Below are positions 1-7,383 of a DNA stretch of 64,000 bases, in pieces. This DNA is from Agreia sp. VKM Ac-1783 (lineage in GTDB: Bacteria > Actinomycetota > Actinomycetes > Actinomycetales > Microbacteriaceae): contig NZ_FXWI01000002.1 in the NCBI RefSeq assembly GCF_900177765.1, positions 930,001 through 994,000 of the forward strand, written 5' to 3'. How positions within the stretch are numbered: the first letter of the stretch is position 1; every line of letters starts with the position of its first letter. A program made the translations under genes and the position numbers. A model generated the notes under the pieces. It was not told the origin of the DNA. It saw only the letters and a program-made list of their open reading frames with translations, and did not search any database.

Positions 1-1373
1 CCTCGGCCCGAGGCTCGGTAGTCGAGCAGGCGACCGTGAATGGCCTCGATTGCTCCGACATCGACTCCCTGGGTCGGCTGCTCGGCGATGAGCAGCGGCG
101 CCTCGAACGACAACTCGCGGGCGATGACGACCTTCTGAGCGTTTCCGCCCGAGAGCGACCCGACAGGCTGCTTCTCGCCCGAGGTGCGGATGTCGTACGA
201 CGAGATCTGCTCGCTGGCGCGTCTGCGCGCCCCGGCCAGCGACATCCAGCCCCTGCCGAAGCCGTTCGGCCGGCCGATCGGCGGCTGTCTGTGGTGGCCG
301 AGCGAGAGATTCTCGGTGATCGACATGGTCACCGCGCTGCCCTCGCCCCGGCGGTCTTCGGGAATCACGGCCAGCCCGGCCGCGCGTCTCGCGGCAACGG
401 GTGCGCCGGTGACGTCGTCGCCACCGAGCCGGATGCGACCGGCCGAGACAGCGGTCGTGCCCAGGATCGCGGCGACGAGGTCGTGCTGCCCGTTGCCCGA
501 GACGCCGGCGATTCCGACGATCTCACCGCGTCGTACCGACAGCGAGACGTTGGACACGCGCTCCACCCGCGCCTCCGCGACAGAGACGCCCTCGACCTCG
601 AGAACGGTGTCGCCGAGCGAACCGGTGCCCGGGTTCGCGACGATCTCGACCTCGCGGCCGGTCATTGCTCGAACGAGTTCGGCCGACGTCGTCTCGGCGG
701 TGACGAACCGGCCCGAGACACGGCCGTCGCGCAGCACCGTGACCTCGCTCGACACGTCGAGCACTTCTTGGATCTTGTGCGTGACGAGAACCACCGTCGT
801 GCCCGCCTCTGCTGCCCGCCGGACCACGGTGAACAACGAGGTCACCTCCGAGGGGGTGAGCACGGCGGTCGGCTCGTCGAGAATGAGGATGCGTGCGTCG
901 CGGTGCAGCGCCTTGAGAATCTCGACGCGCTGACGTGCACCCGCCGAGAGATCTCCGACCCTGGCCTGCGGGTCGGTGTCGAGCCCGTAGCGCTCGGCCA
1001 GGTCGAGAACCCGGGCGGCCGCGGCTGCGCGATCGATGCGGCCACCGCGCGTCGGCTCCGCGCCGAAGACAACGTTCTCGGCGACGGTCATGGAGTCGAA
1101 GAGGCGAAAGTGCTGGTGCACCATGCCGAGGCCTGCAGCGATGGCGTCGAGAGGGCTCGAGAACGAGCGGGCTTCTCCCTCGACGATGATCTCGCCCGAA
1201 TCGGGGCGCACCAGGCCGAACAGAATCGACATGAGCGTCGATTTGCCCGCGCCGTTCTCGCCCATCACCGCGTGCACGGTGCCCCGGGCCAGCACGAGGT
1301 CGATGCCGTCGTTCGCCACGACGGCATCGAACCTCTTGCTGATTCCTCTCAGCTCTACCGCGGCAGTGCTCAT
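1..1373 (-). CDS. Sugar/nucleoside-type ABC importer ATPase (duplicated), 3' end outside window
   Basis: ATP-hydrolysing subunit of a BMP-dependent importer for nucleosides or simple sugars. About 457 codons are visible and the C-terminus runs off the window. Two fused nucleotide-binding domains are present: the first has Walker A GENGAGKST at residues 38-46 and signature LSAGARQRVEI; the second has signature LSGGNAQKVVIARE. Domain 2 lacks a canonical Walker A and keeps GVSGNGQ, as is usual for RbsA/YufO-type proteins. The ATG at 1373 overlaps the stop of the BMP lipoprotein gene (ATGA), so the two are translationally coupled. The cognate permeases are expected just outside the window. The family is confident; the substrate is not resolved. 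Confidence 0.93.
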   Translation of the reverse strand, partial: MSTAAVELRGISKRFDAVVANDGIDLVLARGTVHAVMGENGAGKSTLMSILFGLVRPDSGEIIVEGEARSFSSPLDAIAAGLGMVHQHFRLFDSMTVAENVVFGAEPTRGGRIDRAAAAARVLDLAERYGLDTDPQARVGDLSAGARQRVEILKALHRDARILILDEPTAVLTPSEVTSLFTVVRRAAEAGTTVVLVTHKIQEVLDVSSEVTVLRDGRVSGRFVTAETTSAELVRAMTGREVEIVANPGTGSLGDTVLEVEGVSVAEARVERVSNVSLSVRRGEIVGIAGVSGNGQHDLVAAILGTTAVSAGRIRLGGDDVTGAPVAARRAAGLAVIPEDRRGEGSAVTMSITENLSLGHHRQPPIGRPNGFGRGWMSLAGARRRASEQISSYDIRTSGEKQPVGSLSGGNAQKVVIARELSFEAPLLIAEQPTQGVDVGAIEAIHGRLLDYRASGR

Positions 1374-2413
1374 CCGGCGGTGAGGGGATCCTCGACGACG
1401 ATCTCGCCCGAGATGATCTGATCGCGAACGGCCTTGACCTTCTCGATCACGTCGGGGTGATCGGCGATCAGGCACTTCGACGACGCGACGTCGTCTTCGA
1501 GGCCGGTCACTCCGACGCCGCCCTCGGCGAGGCCGTACGACTTGAAGCCGCCTCCGTCGCCGGCGAAGATGTCCTTCACCGCGTTCTCGACCGCGATATC
1601 GACGCGCTTGATCGAGTTGTCGACCACGTTCCCGGGCGACTCGAGGCACTGGTTCGCGTCGACGCCGAATGCCTTGAAGCTGCCGGCGGCGGCGGCCTCG
1701 AACACGCCGAGGTTTCCGGCCGAAGCGGCCGCGTTCACGTAGTCGGCACCGGAGTCGGCGATGATCTGAGCCTGCGCCTTGGCGCGAGCCTGGTCTCCGA
1801 AGGGGTTGTCTCCGCCCACGTACTGCTGGGTGGTCTTCACATCGGGGTTCACACTCTTGGCGCCCGCGAAGTAGGGGTCGATCCAGCGGTGGATGAACGG
1901 AGTGTCGAGCGCGCCGATCGCGCCGATGCTGTTCGTCTGGGTGAGCAGGCCCGCCTCGACGCCGATGAGGTAATTCGACTCGTATTCCTTGAACACGGCG
2001 GCGGTGAGGTTGTCGGTGGGCTTCTCAGCCGAGGTGTCGATCAGCAGGAACTGCTGGTCGGGGTTGTCTGCGGCTGCGGAGGTGACCTGATCGAGCACGC
2101 TGAACGAGACGCCGATGATCACATCGGGTGCGGCGCGAACTGCCTCGTCGATGTTCTGCTGGATCGACGCCGGGTCCTTGCTCTCGTAGACGTCGACCTT
2201 GGCACCGTTCGCCTTGCCGGCCGCCTTCGCACCCTCGACGGCGAGCTTCAGGAAGTTGTTCGATCCGACGGCGGTCGGCGTGATCAGGATGATCGACTTG
2301 TCCCCCGCCGATTCGTCTGACGACGAGCCTGACGACGTCGAACACGCGGAGACGCCCGCGACGAGCGCGGCCGTGAGGGCGACGGCGCCGATGCGCCGGG
2401 TGAGAGTGGACAT
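1370..2413 (-). CDS. BMP-family substrate-binding lipoprotein
   Basis: Extracellular solute-binding lipoprotein (BmpA/PnrA/Med family, typically nucleosides) delivering substrate to the ABC importer whose ATPase follows. The 347-aa product begins with a lipoprotein signal peptide: basic MSTLTRR, a hydrophobic stretch, and the lipobox residues VSAC with Cys24 as the lipidation site, then a Ser-rich linker. An in-frame upstream ATG exists at 2449, but the start at 2413 is preceded by GGAG at 7 nt and gives a proper signal peptide. It overlaps the downstream ATPase gene by 4 nt. The gene has its own likely -10 box in the 101-nt gap after rsmA, so it starts a separate transcription unit. Confidence 0.93.
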   Translation of the reverse strand: MSTLTRRIGAVALTAALVAGVSACSTSSGSSSDESAGDKSIILITPTAVGSNNFLKLAVEGAKAAGKANGAKVDVYESKDPASIQQNIDEAVRAAPDVIIGVSFSVLDQVTSAAADNPDQQFLLIDTSAEKPTDNLTAAVFKEYESNYLIGVEAGLLTQTNSIGAIGALDTPFIHRWIDPYFAGAKSVNPDVKTTQQYVGGDNPFGDQARAKAQAQIIADSGADYVNAAASAGNLGVFEAAAAGSFKAFGVDANQCLESPGNVVDNSIKRVDIAVENAVKDIFAGDGGGFKSYGLAEGGVGVTGLEDDVASSKCLIADHPDVIEKVKAVRDQIISGEIVVEDPLTAG

Positions 2414-2453
2414 AGGTGTCTCCAGGGTTGCTGTCGGGAGGGAGTGCAATCCA

Positions 2454-2459
2454 ACGCTA
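2454..2459 (-). promoter_or_regulatory. Likely -10 box of the BMP transporter operon
   Basis: TAGCGT on the minus strand, 40 nt upstream of the lipoprotein start, leaving a short leader that contains the GGAG ribosome-binding site. No convincing -35 is visible. Confidence 0.4.
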
Positions 2460-2514
2460 GCAAGCGATCCGCCCGGCGATTTACCTCCGCGTCACGGGCG
2501 GTAATGACGAGTGC

Positions 2515-3396
2515 TCAGTCCGCGAGGGCGGCGCGACCGATGCGGTGGAAATCCTGCATCGTCAGCGCCTCACCGCGCATCGTGGGCTCGACGTCGGCGC
2601 GCTCCAACACCTCTTGTGCGCGTTGCGTGTCTCCGAAGACGGGGATGAGCGACTGCCGCAGCATCTTGCGGCGCTGTTGGAATGCCGCGTCGACGACGTC
2701 GAACGTGCGCACGCGCACCTCTTCGGTGTCGGGCAGCGTCTCGTGGCGATGGAACGAGACGAGCACGGAGTCGACGTTCGGCACGGGCCAGAACACCTGC
2801 CGGCTCACGTTGCCGCTCGTCTTCCAGTCGCCGTACCAGGCCGCCTTCACGCTCGGGCTGCCGTAGATCTTCGATCCGGGAACGGCGGCGAGCCGATGGC
2901 CGACCTCCGCCTGCACCATCACGACACCCGATTGGATAGAAGGAAAGTGCTCGAGGAAGTGCAGCAGAACCGGAACCGAGACGTTGTAGGGCAGGTTGGC
3001 GACGAGTCGCACGGGCTCGTCGGGCAGGCTCTGGATGCTCATGGCATCGTCGCGCACGACCGTCAGCGTGGCGTTCGGCTGCAGAGCGCGAACCGTGTCG
3101 GGCAGCTGAGCGGCGAGCCTCTTGTCGATCTCGACGGCGACGACCGACGCCCCGGTCTCGAGGATGCCGAGGGTCAGCGACCCGAGGCCGGGCCCGACCT
3201 CGACGACCGTCTCTCCTGGCTGCACTCCGGCCACGCGCACGATTCTGCGCACGGTGTTGCCGTCGATCACGAAGTTCTGGCCGAGCTTCTTCGTGGGTGT
3301 CAGGTCGAGCAGTTCCGCCAGGTCACGGATCTCCGCGGGGCCGAGGAGCTTGGAGTCGGGCTGCCCTCCGACAGACCCAGGGAGCGAGGTCGTCAT
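2515..3396 (-). CDS. rsmA: 16S rRNA dimethyladenosine transferase RsmA/KsgA
   Basis: SAM-dependent enzyme that dimethylates the two adjacent adenosines near the 3' end of 16S rRNA (A1518/A1519 in E. coli numbering) late in small-subunit assembly. The 293-aa product shows the family hallmarks: KKLGQNFV near the N-terminus, the SAM-binding EVGPGLGSLT, the acidic EID after the second strand, and the catalytic NLPYNVS. The ATG at 3396 overlaps the tatD stop by 4 nt, indicating an operon. In many actinobacteria rpfB lies between tatD and ksgA and ispE follows; neither is present here. Confidence 0.97.
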   Translation of the reverse strand: MTTSLPGSVGGQPDSKLLGPAEIRDLAELLDLTPTKKLGQNFVIDGNTVRRIVRVAGVQPGETVVEVGPGLGSLTLGILETGASVVAVEIDKRLAAQLPDTVRALQPNATLTVVRDDAMSIQSLPDEPVRLVANLPYNVSVPVLLHFLEHFPSIQSGVVMVQAEVGHRLAAVPGSKIYGSPSVKAAWYGDWKTSGNVSRQVFWPVPNVDSVLVSFHRHETLPDTEEVRVRTFDVVDAAFQQRRKMLRQSLIPVFGDTQRAQEVLERADVEPTMRGEALTMQDFHRIGRAALAD

Positions 3397-4289
3397 TCGG
3401 CCGTCACCGGCTCTGAATCCCAGGTGCCGTAGACGAGTTCGGTGTTCGAGGTGATCTGTGCGGCGAGCATCGACACGTCGGTGCCGAGATGCGACGCCAT
3501 GAACCGCAGGGTGTGCGGCAGCAGATACGGAGCGTTCGGCCGCCCGCGCAACGGTGTCGGCGTCAAGAACGGCGCATCCGTCTCGACGAGCAGCAGCTGA
3601 CGCGGGGCGACCTCGAGGGCGTCGCGCAGATTCTCGGCGTTCTTGAACGTCACGGTTCCGGCGAACGACATGTACCAGCCGTTGTCGGCGCAGATGCGGG
3701 CCATCGCGCCGTCGCCCGAGTAGCAATGGAAGACCGTGCGCTCCGGCGCGCCCACGCGGAGAAGGGTCTCGATGACGTCGTCGTGCGCGTCACGGTCGTG
3801 GATCTGGAGGGCCAGTCCGTTCGCCTTGGCGATCTCGATGTGCGCCTCGAACGACCTGAACTGGGCAGCACGTCCCTCTTCCGGTGTGCGGAAGAAGTCC
3901 AGGCCTGTCTCGCCGATCGCCCGCACCCGCGGGCGTGTGGCGAGCTCGGCGATCACGGCGAGGGCCTCATCGAGCCGGCCCGCCTCGTCGTAGCGCGGCG
4001 CCTCGTTCGGGTGGATGGCGACGGCAGCCAGCATCCGGGGCTCCCGAGCCGCCTGCTCGGCCGCCCAGATGCTCGACTCGATGTCGCCGCCGACCTGAAC
4101 GACTCCGCGCACGCCGACACTCGACGCGCGGTCGAGCTGCTCCAGGTAGTCGAGGACTTCGCGCTCGGACCCCTCGCTCTCCTCGTTGCCTGAGCCTGTC
4201 GAAGGGGGCGGATCGAGGTGCGTGTGGTTGTCGTACACGCCCACCACGAGGGGCTCGGGCAGCGGCGGGTAGCTGTGGTCGGTAGGCAC
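3393..4289 (-). CDS. tatD: TatD-family metal-dependent hydrolase
   Basis: TatD-type amidohydrolase-fold metallohydrolase (DNase/proofreading nuclease family). The 298-aa protein has the N-terminal metal motif DNHTHLD, a second motif AIHPNE, GETGLDFF, QIHDRDA, FHCYSG and the C-terminal ETDAPFL. A GTG at 4289 is chosen as start because it follows the metG stop by 2 nt; no strong ribosome-binding site is visible and a later GTG is possible. Residues just after DNHTHLD form a Pro/Ser/Gly/Glu-rich loop (around PPSTGSGNEE) that is encoded by a copy of a dispersed repeat also found at 47456. It lies in the metG-tatD-rsmA operon with minimal spacing. Confidence 0.94.
   Translation of the reverse strand: MPTDHSYPPLPEPLVVGVYDNHTHLDPPPSTGSGNEESEGSEREVLDYLEQLDRASSVGVRGVVQVGGDIESSIWAAEQAAREPRMLAAVAIHPNEAPRYDEAGRLDEALAVIAELATRPRVRAIGETGLDFFRTPEEGRAAQFRSFEAHIEIAKANGLALQIHDRDAHDDVIETLLRVGAPERTVFHCYSGDGAMARICADNGWYMSFAGTVTFKNAENLRDALEVAPRQLLLVETDAPFLTPTPLRGRPNAPYLLPHTLRFMASHLGTDVSMLAAQITSNTELVYGTWDSEPVTAE
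4182..4207 (-). repeat. Dispersed repeat S, copy 1, inside tatD
   Basis: On the minus strand this reads CCCTTCGACAGGCTCAGG followed by CAACGAGG. A second copy at 47456-47479 matches at nearly every position. The copy is translated in frame as a surface-type loop near the TatD N-terminus and causes no frameshift. Confidence 0.7.
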
Positions 4290-4291
4290 GA

Positions 4292-5869
4292 CTACGCAGC
4301 CGACCCGTCGGTCTCGCTCGTCTCGATGCGCGGGAAGAGCGGCTCGAGCGCGGAGACCGTCGTGCCCCCGGCCCAATCGAACGCCGAGCGGATGGGCTGG
4401 TCGGAGACCGCGCCCGCTCCGTTCAAGGCGGTCCAGAGCTTGCTCGAGGCCACGGGAACCACGGGCGAGAGCAGAACAGCGAGAGTTCCGATTCCGCGCA
4501 CCGCCGTGTTCAGCACGGTTCCGAGCCGCTCGCGGTTCGCCGGGTCTTTCGACAGCGCCCACGGTTCCTGCAGGGTGATGTAGCCGTTCAGCTCGTCGAC
4601 GAGCTGCCAGATCGCCGCGATGGCTTCGTGGATGGCGAGTCGCGAGATGGCCGCATCGGCGGCGGCCGTCACCCGCACCTCGGTGTCGCGGATCGCCTGG
4701 TCCGGCGCATCCAGAACCCCGGCATCGGGGATGACGCCGTCGAAGTAGCGCGTGACCATGGCGATCACGCGAGACGCGAGGTTGCCGAAGCCGTTCGCGA
4801 GCTCGGCCTGGTAGCGGGCCGACAGGTCCTCCCAGCTGAACGAGCCGTCTTGACCGAAGTTGATGGCACGCATGAAGTAGTAGCGGAAGGCGTCGGAACC
4901 GAAGGTGTCGGTGATCTGGTTCGGGGCGATGCCCGTGAGCTTCGACTTGGACATCTTCTCGCCGCCGACGAGCAGCCAGCCGTGGCCGAAGACCTGCTTC
5001 GGAACCTCGAGCCCGGCGGCCATGAGCATCGCGGGCCAGATCACGGCGTGGAAGCGCGCGATGTCTTTCCCGACGATGTGCGTGGCGGGCCAGCGGCGGG
5101 CGAACGCCTCGTCGTCGTGGCCGTAGCCCGCGGCGGTGATGTAGTTCAGCAGGGCGTCGAACCACACGTAGACCACGTGCGACTCGTCCCACGGCACTTT
5201 GATGCCCCAGTCGAAGGTCTGGCGCGAGATCGACAGATCGGTGAGCCCCCGGCGCACGAACGACACGATCTCGTTGCGCACGCTCTCGGGCTGAATGAAG
5301 TTCGGGTTCTCTTCATAGAGGTCGAGCAGCCGCTGGCTGAACTCGCTCATCTTGAAGAAGTAGTTGCGTTCCTTGAGCAGCTCGACGGGCTTCGAGTGGA
5401 TCGCGCAGACCTTCTGGCCCTCGTACTCGCCCGTTCCGTCGACGAGGTCACTGTCGGCCTTGTACTCTTCGCAGCCCACGCAGTAGTAGCCCTCGTACTC
5501 GCCGGTATAGATGTACCCGGCATCGAAGAGGCGCTGAAGGAAGAGCTGCACGTTGACCTCGTGGCGCTCGTCTGTCGTGCGGATGAAGTCGTCGTTCGAG
5601 ATGTCGATCGTCTTGAGCAGGGGCTGCCACGCGGTCTCGACGAGGCGGTCGGCCCACTCTTTGGGCGTGACGCCGTTGGCGGTAGCCGTGCGCAGGATCT
5701 TCTGCCCGTGCTCGTCGGTTCCGGTGAGGAACCAGGTGTCGTCGCCCGCCTGGCGGTGCCAGCGCGCGAGAACGTCGGCGGCCACCTCCGTGTAGGCGTG
5801 CCCGATGTGGGGCACGTCATTCACGTAGAAAATAGGCGTGGTGATATAAAACGAGGAGCCGTCGGACAT
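4292..5869 (-). CDS. metG: Methionyl-tRNA synthetase
   Basis: Class I aminoacyl-tRNA synthetase charging tRNA-Met. The 525-aa protein has the HIGH signature exactly at residues 21-24 and KMSKS at 305-309. A CxxC (CVGCEEY) followed by a CAIH motif marks the connective-peptide metal knuckle. It lacks the C-terminal tRNA-binding domain of long MetRS, as is usual in actinobacteria. ATG codons also occur at 5878 and 5881, but TATGAT at 5877-5882 with 7 nt to the ATG at 5869 fits a leaderless start there. It is the first gene of the metG-tatD-rsmA operon. Confidence 0.97.
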   Translation of the reverse strand: MSDGSSFYITTPIFYVNDVPHIGHAYTEVAADVLARWHRQAGDDTWFLTGTDEHGQKILRTATANGVTPKEWADRLVETAWQPLLKTIDISNDDFIRTTDERHEVNVQLFLQRLFDAGYIYTGEYEGYYCVGCEEYKADSDLVDGTGEYEGQKVCAIHSKPVELLKERNYFFKMSEFSQRLLDLYEENPNFIQPESVRNEIVSFVRRGLTDLSISRQTFDWGIKVPWDESHVVYVWFDALLNYITAAGYGHDDEAFARRWPATHIVGKDIARFHAVIWPAMLMAAGLEVPKQVFGHGWLLVGGEKMSKSKLTGIAPNQITDTFGSDAFRYYFMRAINFGQDGSFSWEDLSARYQAELANGFGNLASRVIAMVTRYFDGVIPDAGVLDAPDQAIRDTEVRVTAAADAAISRLAIHEAIAAIWQLVDELNGYITLQEPWALSKDPANRERLGTVLNTAVRGIGTLAVLLSPVVPVASSKLWTALNGAGAVSDQPIRSAFDWAGGTTVSALEPLFPRIETSETDGSAA

Positions 5870-5876
5870 GCTCCCC

Positions 5877-5882
5877 ATCATA
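5877..5882 (-). promoter_or_regulatory. Likely -10 box (TATGAT) of metG
   Basis: The minus-strand hexamer TATGAT matches TATAAT at 5 of 6 positions and ends 7 nt before the metG ATG, implying a leaderless mRNA. This decides the start against the in-frame ATGs that overlap the box. Confidence 0.45.
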
Positions 5883-5940
5883 AAGGCGCGACTCGGCCGC
5901 GCTTCCCCTGTTACACCCGCGCCCGTGACCCGCCCCGCGC

Positions 5941-5975
5941 TGGTCGAGTAGCGAGGAACGAGCGTATCGAGACCA
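5941..5975 (+). repeat. Dispersed repeat R, copy 1
   Basis: A 35-nt element in the 113-bp gap between rsmI and metG. The left arm TGGTCGAGTA and right arm GTATCGAGACCA are imperfect inverted repeats around the 13-nt core GCGAGGAACGAGC. Copies with the same arms occur at 30815 and 32306; copy 3 shares the identical core. Confidence 0.75.
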
Positions 5976-5982
5976 CCGACGC

Positions 5983-6843
5983 CTACAGACGCGGCAGCTG
6001 CGCCTGTTCGTTCGCGGGGGTACGCCCCGTGCGCTGCGCCAGCGCCGCTTCGTAGAGCTCGCGCCGCGAGAGGCCCGTGGCCTCGGCGATAGCGGCCGAC
6101 GCATCCTTCAGTCTCGTGCCGTCGGCGACGAGCTCGAGCACCTGGGTCACCCCGGTGGCCAGGTCGACCTCGAGCGGCTCGGCGCCGGCCACGACGATTA
6201 CGATCTCGCCCTTCACCCCGGCCTCGGCCCACTCCTGCACCTCGGATGCCGTGCCGCGTTTCACCTGCTCGTACATTTTCGTGAGCTCGCGGGCGACGGC
6301 CATGCGTCGGTCCGCGCCAAGCGCTGTGGCGATATCGGCAAGCGACGCTGCGATGCGGTTGGGCGATTCGAAGAAGACCATGGTGCGCGGTTCCCTGGCG
6401 AGAGCGCCCAGAACCTGCAACCTCTCGCCCTGCTTACGGGGAAGGAAGCCCTCGAAGGTGAACCGGTCTGTGGGCAGGCCCGAGACCGCGAGCGCCATGA
6501 GCACGGCGGATGGGCCGGGGATCGCGGTGACCTCGACACCCGCGGCCACGGCGGCGGCCACCAGGTGGAATCCGGGATCGGACACCGTCGGCATGCCGGC
6601 GTCGCTCATCACGACGAGGTCGGCGGTGCGGGCGAACTCCACGAGCTCCGCCGCCTTCTCCCTCTCGTTGTGATCGTGCAAGGCCACGAGGCGCGGGCGG
6701 TTCTCGAGATTGAGGGCGCGCAGCAGCTTGATGGCGACGCGGGTATCTTCGGCGGCGATGAGCTCGCAGGCCTCGAGCGTCTCGACGAGCCGCACCGACG
6801 CATCCTTCAGATTGCCGATGGGCGTGCCCGCGAGGATGATCAT
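5983..6843 (-). CDS. rsmI: 16S rRNA (cytidine-2'-O)-methyltransferase RsmI
   Basis: Tetrapyrrole-methylase-fold SAM enzyme that 2'-O-methylates C1402 of 16S rRNA in the decoding centre. The 286-aa product begins with the family's MIILAGTPIGNL, followed by AAEDTR, LHDHNE, SDAGMPTVSDPG, a loop around IPGPSAV, and FEGFLPRK. The C-terminal HTH-like segment (LKDASAAIAEATGLSRRELYEA) is typical. The start at 6843 is fixed by the conserved N-terminus and by TACGCT ending 6 nt upstream. It is divergent from gtrA/pmt, as rsmI is from pmt in other actinobacteria. Confidence 0.96.
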   Translation of the reverse strand: MIILAGTPIGNLKDASVRLVETLEACELIAAEDTRVAIKLLRALNLENRPRLVALHDHNEREKAAELVEFARTADLVVMSDAGMPTVSDPGFHLVAAAVAAGVEVTAIPGPSAVLMALAVSGLPTDRFTFEGFLPRKQGERLQVLGALAREPRTMVFFESPNRIAASLADIATALGADRRMAVARELTKMYEQVKRGTASEVQEWAEAGVKGEIVIVVAGAEPLEVDLATGVTQVLELVADGTRLKDASAAIAEATGLSRRELYEAALAQRTGRTPANEQAQLPRL

Positions 6844-6849
6844 TGCCTC

Positions 6850-6855
6850 AGCGTA
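6850..6855 (-). promoter_or_regulatory. Likely leaderless -10 box of rsmI
   Basis: TACGCT on the minus strand, 6 nt from the rsmI ATG; there is no room for a ribosome-binding site. Confidence 0.4.
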
Positions 6856-6886
6856 TCGACCGGCGGGGCTTCGCATCGCGGTCGGG

Positions 6887-6892
6887 TAGCAT
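6887..6892 (+). promoter_or_regulatory. Likely -10 box of gtrA
   Basis: TAGCAT, 28 nt upstream of the gtrA ATG. The intervening leader carries the AGGAGG ribosome-binding site at 6909-6914. Confidence 0.4.
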
Positions 6893-6920
6893 CGGGCGGC
6901 GGTGAGAGAGGAGGGCACGG

Positions 6921-7346
6921 ATGATGGAAACAGACCGACGCTCCCTCGCGAAGACACTGTGGCACAGCCCCGTGCTCCGCTTCGGCGCGATCGGCGGCCT
7001 CAACAATCTGCTGTCGTACGGCATCTTCGTGGCCCTGACCCGGGCGGGCATGCCGTCGATCGGCGCGGCCACGATCACGTACGCGACCGGCATGGTCGTC
7101 AGCTACCTGGCCAACCGCACCTTCACTTTTCGGCACTCGGGCAACACCCGTCGTTCAGTCCTGCAGTTCATCGTCGTGAACATCGCCGGCTATGCCCTGA
7201 ACGTCGCGATCCTCGCCCTGTTCGTGGAGCTGATCGGGTGGAACGCTCTCGTCGTGCAGCTGGGCGCCATCGTGATTGTCGCGACCGGAATCTACCTCGG
7301 GATGCGCTTCTGGGTCTTTCGAACGACGGGTGCCGCCGACGCATGA
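6921..7346 (+). CDS. GtrA-family membrane protein
   Basis: Small polytopic membrane protein of the GtrA/DPMS3 family, members of which help move or present polyprenyl-phosphate-linked sugars across the membrane for surface glycosylation. It has 141 aa and four predicted membrane segments. The family pattern RFGAIGGLNNLLSYG opens the first helix, SYLANRTFTF lies after the second, and RFWVFR is at the C-terminus. AGGAGG lies 6 nt before the ATG at 6921; a second ATG follows directly. Position next to the protein mannosyltransferase supports a role in lipid-linked mannose supply, but that is inference. Confidence 0.9.
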   Translation: MMETDRRSLAKTLWHSPVLRFGAIGGLNNLLSYGIFVALTRAGMPSIGAATITYATGMVVSYLANRTFTFRHSGNTRRSVLQFIVVNIAGYALNVAILALFVELIGWNALVVQLGAIVIVATGIYLGMRFWVFRTTGAADA

Positions 7347-7370
7347 TTCGGCGGCGTCGGCGGCGGCACC

Positions 7371-7376
7371 TACGAT
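7371..7376 (+). promoter_or_regulatory. Likely leaderless -10 box of pmt
   Basis: TACGAT followed 7 nt later by GTG at 7384, favouring that codon over the in-frame GTG at 7378. Confidence 0.4.
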
Positions 7377-7383
7377 TGTGCAG

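Noticed and set aside
2469-2501. CCGCCCG / CGGGCGG inverted repeat after rsmA as an intrinsic terminator
   Set aside because: The loop is 19 nt and no U-tract follows on the minus strand; it overlaps the likely promoter region of the BMP gene.
5878-5881. Alternative metG starts at ATG 5878 or 5881
   Set aside because: Both overlap the TATGAT box and lack a ribosome-binding site; MSDGSSFYITTPIF at 5869 matches the expected MetRS beginning.
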